Position numbers and translations under genes: made by a program
Source: CAZHJK01 sp964533275
Lineage (GTDB): Bacteria > Bacillota > Clostridia > Eubacteriales > Garciellaceae
Length of the DNA stretch: 7,392 nt
NCBI GenBank assembly: GCA_964533275.1
Contig: CAZHJK010000048.1
Coordinates: forward strand, 1 to 7,392
Direction of reading: 5' to 3'
In this document: positions 5,174-7,392 of the stretch, in pieces
How positions within the stretch are numbered: position 1 is the stretch's first letter
How the letters are laid out: every line of letters starts with the position of its first letter
Notes under the pieces: generated by a model
Databases searched by the model: none
What the model saw: only the letters and a program-made list of their open reading frames with translations
What the model was told of the DNA's origin: nothing

Positions 5174-6025
5174 TTGATTGAAAGTTTACTAAATGATCTA
5201 AGTATTAACTCATCAAGCCTTATAATGGAAGTTTCTAAAAAGATAATAGGTGTTATTCTGATATTAATTCTAATGAAGGTAGCCACAATAATAACCAATA
5301 AGCTTATAAATGGTTTTTTTAAGAAAAAAGAAATAGGTAGATTTTCTATAGAGCAAAGAAGGGCGGACACCCTATCAACCATACTTAAAAGTATTTTTAG
5401 ATATACAATATATTTTATTGGAATAATGACTATCGCAAGTTTCTTTGTTGATGTTACCTCCTTAATAGCTGTAGCTGGGGTTGGTTCCTTAGCCATTGGT
5501 TTTGGAGCTCAAAGCTTAGTCAAGGATGTGGTTACGGGATTTTTTATATTCCTTGAGGATCAATTCTCTGTAGGAGACTATATTACCACAGGAGGTTTTG
5601 GAGGTATAGTAGAAGTAATGGGACTTAGAACTACTCTTATTCGTGATTTTGGTGGAGACTTACATATCATTCCCAATGGGGAAATTAGCCAAGTCACTAA
5701 CCATTCCAGAGGCAACATGAGAGCAATGATTGATGTAGGTATTGCCTATGAACAAGATATACAAAGAGCTATAGGCATTTTAAATGCATTGTGTGAAAGG
5801 ATAGCTAAGGATAATGAGAATATAATTGAGGGACCCTATGTGTTAGGAGTACAGGAATTAAGCGACTCTTCCGTAAATATTAGGATTACCGCTCAAACTT
5901 TAAATATGGAGCAATGGGCAGTAGAAAGACTTCTTCGTCAGGAGATTAAAGAGACTTTTGATAAGGAAGGAATAGAAATTCCCTATCCCAAAAAGGTGAT
6001 ATATTATGGGAAAACTGATGAGTAA
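5174..6025 (+). CDS. Small-conductance mechanosensitive channel (MscS family)
   Basis: The protein is 283 residues, about the size of E. coli MscS. Three hydrophobic segments are seen at about 23-45, 71-92 and 95-128. The last is the pore helix, with the glycine/alanine-rich stretch AVAGVGSLAIGFGAQSLVKD (99-118) and then GFFIFLEDQFSVGD. The cytoplasmic beta domain follows: ITTGGFGGIVEVMGLRTTLI (137-156), DLHIIPNGEISQVTNHSRG (162-180), and an alpha/beta C-terminal domain ending in GIEIPYPKKVIYYG. The channel releases solutes on osmotic downshock. It is closest in layout to Firmicute YkuT-type channels. The start is TTG 5174, with AAGGGGG at 5157-5163, 10 bases upstream, and no better ATG nearby. 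It is tightly coupled to DUF3343 upstream and is followed by DUF951 after 16 bases. Confidence 0.93.
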   Translation: MIESLLNDLSINSSSLIMEVSKKIIGVILILILMKVATIITNKLINGFFKKKEIGRFSIEQRRADTLSTILKSIFRYTIYFIGIMTIASFFVDVTSLIAVAGVGSLAIGFGAQSLVKDVVTGFFIFLEDQFSVGDYITTGGFGGIVEVMGLRTTLIRDFGGDLHIIPNGEISQVTNHSRGNMRAMIDVGIAYEQDIQRAIGILNALCERIAKDNENIIEGPYVLGVQELSDSSVNIRITAQTLNMEQWAVERLLRQEIKETFDKEGIEIPYPKKVIYYGKTDE

Positions 6026-6041
6026 TGTAGGAGGGGAAAAT

Positions 6042-6239
6042 ATGACAGAAAAATATAATCTAGGTGATATTATTAAAACAAAAAAAGTTCATCCCTGTGG
6101 AAGTGATCAATGGGAAATAATAAGAGTTGGAATGGATTTTAAAATTAAATGCCAAGGTTGCGGCAGGGTAGTTATGCTACCTAGGGTAAAGTTTGAAAAG
6201 AGTGTTAAAAAGCTTGTTTCAAAGAAGGAAGAAATATAA
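6042..6239 (+). CDS. yyzM: DUF951 / YyzM-like small zinc-ribbon-like protein
   Basis: This 65-residue protein closely follows the DUF951 pattern: YNLGDIIKTKKVHPCGSDQW (5-24), IIRVGMDFKIKCQGCGRVVM (26-45), LPR and a basic tail. Cys19 (HPCG), Cys37 and Cys40 (CQGC), with His17 nearby, could bind a metal ion, and the basic character suggests nucleic acid contact. Both points are inference, and the family has no proven function. I start at ATG 6042 because GGAGGGG at 6030-6036 sits 5 bases upstream. A longer frame from ATG 6006 would overlap the channel gene and add unconserved residues. B. subtilis has yyzM in the same neighbourhood, upstream of rpsF. The gene ends in a long imperfect hairpin. 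Confidence 0.88.
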   Translation: MTEKYNLGDIIKTKKVHPCGSDQWEIIRVGMDFKIKCQGCGRVVMLPRVKFEKSVKKLVSKKEEI

Positions 6240-6258
6240 TAATTTCTTATTTCCTTTG
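6220..6258. terminator. AT-rich hairpin over the DUF951 stop codon
   Basis: Bases 6220-6235 pair with 6242-6258 in about 15 pairs, with one mismatch and one bulged A, around the loop ATAATA, which contains the TAA stop. The inner seven pairs (AAGAAAT with ATTTCTT) are perfect. No clear T-run follows on the + strand, so it is a weak terminator candidate. It separates the DUF951 unit from the rpsF promoter. Confidence 0.4.
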
Positions 6259-6269
6259 TAATAATAATA

Positions 6270-6278
6270 TGATATAAT
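6270..6278 (+). promoter_or_regulatory. Extended -10 promoter of the rpsF operon
   Basis: TGATATAAT at 6270-6278 is a perfect extended -10. The -35 region is weak. Transcription from about 6285 would begin just before the paired leader structure, leaving a leader of about 59 bases before rpsF. Confidence 0.65.
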
Positions 6279-6291
6279 TATAAATTGTAAA

Positions 6292-6336
6292 TCCATGCTC
6301 TACAAAAAGTAGGGCCGTTAGTCCGGATGGGAGGTG
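6292..6336 (+). promoter_or_regulatory. S6:S18-binding leader of the rpsF operon, with ribosome binding site
   Basis: GCTCTAC (6297-6303) pairs with GTAGGGC (6309-6315), seven pairs including one wobble, with the loop AAAAA. The base stem TCCAT (6292-6296) pairs with ATGGG (6327-6331). A one-sided 3' bulge at 6316-6326 carries CCG, with a second CCG at 6315-6317. A hairpin with a CCG-bearing 3' bulge is the hallmark of the known rpsF leader, which binds the S6:S18 dimer by mimicking its 16S rRNA site. The Shine-Dalgarno GGGAGGTG (6329-6336) overlaps the base stem. Protein binding would therefore hide the ribosome binding site and repress the operon. Pairing and position are seen; regulation is inferred from the family. 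Confidence 0.75.
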
Positions 6337-6343
6337 AACAGCT

Positions 6344-6628
6344 ATGAAAAAATATGAAACTATTTTTGTTATTAATCCTGAAGCTGAAGAGGAAATGGTT
6401 CAATCATTAATCGAAAGAGCTAAGGCTATTATTGAAGAAAATGGTTCTGTTGAAAACATTGATGAGTGGGGAAAGAGAAAGTTAGCTTATGAAGTAAAGG
6501 GATTTAAAGAAGGCTATTATGTACTTATGAACTTTACTGCAGAAAATACTATTCCTGCTGAGATGGATCGTGTTTTCAAGATTACAGAAAATATTATTCG
6601 TCATATTATTATTAAGGAAGATGAATAA
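6344..6628 (+). CDS. rpsF: 30S ribosomal protein S6
   Basis: The 94-residue length and sequence are typical of bS6: MKKYETIFVINPEAEEE at the start, ENIDEWGKRKLAYEVKGFKE (37-56), GYYVLMNFTAE, and RVFKITENIIRHIIIK near the end. S6 binds the central domain of 16S rRNA as a heterodimer with S18 in the platform of the small subunit. The ATG follows GGGAGGTG, which belongs to the S6:S18-type leader. ssb follows after 15 bases and rpsR after that, the classic order in Firmicutes. Confidence 0.98.
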   Translation: MKKYETIFVINPEAEEEMVQSLIERAKAIIEENGSVENIDEWGKRKLAYEVKGFKEGYYVLMNFTAENTIPAEMDRVFKITENIIRHIIIKEDE

Positions 6629-6643
6629 TAAGGGGGTCTTGCT

Positions 6644-7084
6644 ATGTTAAATAAGGTTAGCTTAGTAGGAAGATTGACAAAAGATCCAGAATTAAGATAT
6701 CTAGGAAATGGTACACCAGTTGCTAATTTTACTCTTGCAGTTGATAGAATTTTTAAAAACAAAGAGGGTAAAAGGGAAACAGATTTCTTAAATATTGTGA
6801 TTTGGAGAAAACAAGCAGAAAATTGTGCTAATTATATAGGTAAGGGTAGTTTAGTAGCTGTTTCTGGAAGAATACAATCTAGAAGCTACGATACTGCTGA
6901 GGGTCAAAGAAGATATATAACCGAGATAGTTGCGGATGAAGTGCATTTTTTAGAATCAAAAAATAAATCCAGGAATAGGGATTACAATAATGATTATTCT
7001 TCAGGTAATGATGATAATTCAGATGTACCTTTAGGAGACGATCTATATCCTATAGATGGAGATGAAAATGAACTTCCATTCTAG
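6644..7084 (+). CDS. ssb: Single-stranded DNA-binding protein
   Basis: This 146-residue protein has an N-terminal OB fold: LNKVSLVGRLTKDPELRY (2-19), PVANFTLAVDR, TDFLNIVIWRKQAENCANYI (46-65, with the DNA-stacking Trp54), and GSLVAVSGRIQSRSY. A low-complexity linker rich in Asn, Asp and Ser (105-130) leads to the acidic tip DENELPF, which recruits replication and repair partners. The tip is ELPF where DIPF is more common, but the essential Pro-Phe end is kept. As a tetramer it coats single-stranded DNA at the replication fork. AGGGGG at 6631-6636 precedes the ATG. The gene lies between rpsF and rpsR and is coexpressed with them. The high identity to housekeeping SSB and its position argue against a plasmid-borne paralogue. 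Confidence 0.98.
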   Translation: MLNKVSLVGRLTKDPELRYLGNGTPVANFTLAVDRIFKNKEGKRETDFLNIVIWRKQAENCANYIGKGSLVAVSGRIQSRSYDTAEGQRRYITEIVADEVHFLESKNKSRNRDYNNDYSSGNDDNSDVPLGDDLYPIDGDENELPF

Positions 7085-7101
7085 ATAAGGAGGAAAGTAA
7101 T

Positions 7102-7329
7102 ATGGCTAAGAATTTTAGAAGACCTAAAAAGAAAGTTTGCAGCTTTTGTGTAGAGAAAGTTGATCATGTAGATTATAAAGATGTTAGAAAGTTAAGCAAA
7201 TACATTACTGAACGAGGCAAAATCTTACCTCGAAGGGTTACTGGTAATTGTTCTAAACATCAAAGACAATTGACTATAGCTATTAAAAGAGCAAGAAGCA
7301 TAGCATTCTTACCTTTTACTGCAGAATAA
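7102..7329 (+). CDS. rpsR: 30S ribosomal protein S18
   Basis: The 75-residue protein is typical of bS18: basic N terminus MAKNFRRPKKK, then DVRKLSKYITERGKILPRRV (27-46), TGNCSKHQRQL, AIKRARSIAFLPF near the end. It is the partner of S6. Cys13, Cys16, Cys50 and His53 (CSFC and CSKH) make this the zinc-binding (C+) form. AAGGAGG at 7087-7093 precedes the ATG. It is the last gene of the operon in this window and is followed by a GC-rich hairpin. Confidence 0.98.
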   Translation: MAKNFRRPKKKVCSFCVEKVDHVDYKDVRKLSKYITERGKILPRRVTGNCSKHQRQLTIAIKRARSIAFLPFTAE

Positions 7330-7337
7330 ATAAAAAT

Positions 7338-7361
7338 GGGGGCTGTCGGGAAATAGCCCCT
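7338..7361. terminator. GC-rich hairpin after rpsR, possible terminator
   Basis: GGGGCT (7339-7344) pairs with AGCCCC (7355-7360), plus a G-T pair (7338-7361), around a 10-base loop. On the + strand the stem is followed by TTAAAAAAAA, so there is no T-run. On the minus strand it is followed by ATTTTTATTTATT. It may end rpsF-ssb-rpsR transcription inefficiently, or mainly stop leftward transcription entering from the right. Confidence 0.5.
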
Positions 7362-7392
7362 TAAAAAAAATCAGTACACTCGTATGAGTTGT

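Noticed and set aside
5155..5496. Leftward frame of 113 codons opposite mscS
   Set aside because: It is antisense to the MscS membrane domain; hydrophobic residues arise from the complementary codons, and no start signal is seen.
7371..7392. Start of another palindrome around ACTC-GTAT-GAGT
   Set aside because: Only a 4-bp core is perfect, and the right arm is cut off by the window end, so it cannot be judged.

Overview
The window is AT-rich, with strong AGGAGG-type ribosome binding sites, and looks like the chromosome of a spore-forming member of the Clostridia. A DUF1256/YyaC spore-family gene, a UPF0180/YkuS gene, a DUF951/YyzM gene and the rpsF-ssb-rpsR operon all point to Firmicutes. 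A YedF plus DUF3343 pair suggests an anaerobe that uses selenium. In Bacillus subtilis, yyaC, yyzM and rpsF-ssbA-rpsR lie close to the replication origin, next to soj/spo0J. In many Clostridia the DUF4446 gene follows parB. The window is therefore probably origin-proximal, although neither parB nor oriC is visible here.

Layout: (1) 107-1912, rightward: a DUF4446 membrane protein, a YegS/DagK-type lipid kinase and a small UPF0180 protein, closed by a good hairpin terminator. (2) 1986-2165, leftward: a very small two-helix membrane protein with its own extended -10 promoter and ribosome binding site. (3) 2454-3017, rightward: an unassigned cysteine-rich lipoprotein. (4) 3070-3160: a long rod-like hairpin between convergent genes. 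(5) 3195-3815, leftward: yyaC. (6) 4010-6239, rightward: yedF, a repeat-rich spacer, DUF3343, a small MscS-type channel and DUF951. (7) 6270-7329, rightward: a promoter, an S6:S18-type leader RNA, then rpsF-ssb-rpsR.

Functionally, the yedF/DUF3343 pair is the most coherent non-housekeeping unit. Both families are predicted sulfur or selenium carriers, and an MscS channel gene follows with only 2 bases between them. The ribosomal operon appears to be autoregulated through its leader. The noncoding parts hold most of the unexplained structure: a 27-bp repeat in two direct copies with an inverted partial copy, a run of five 7-bp tandem repeats, and a 91-nt hairpin capped by a GNRA-type loop. I see no convincing new defence or mobile system. 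The best candidates for undescribed biology are the 59-residue membrane protein, the structured intergenic elements and the Se-carrier/channel gene cluster.
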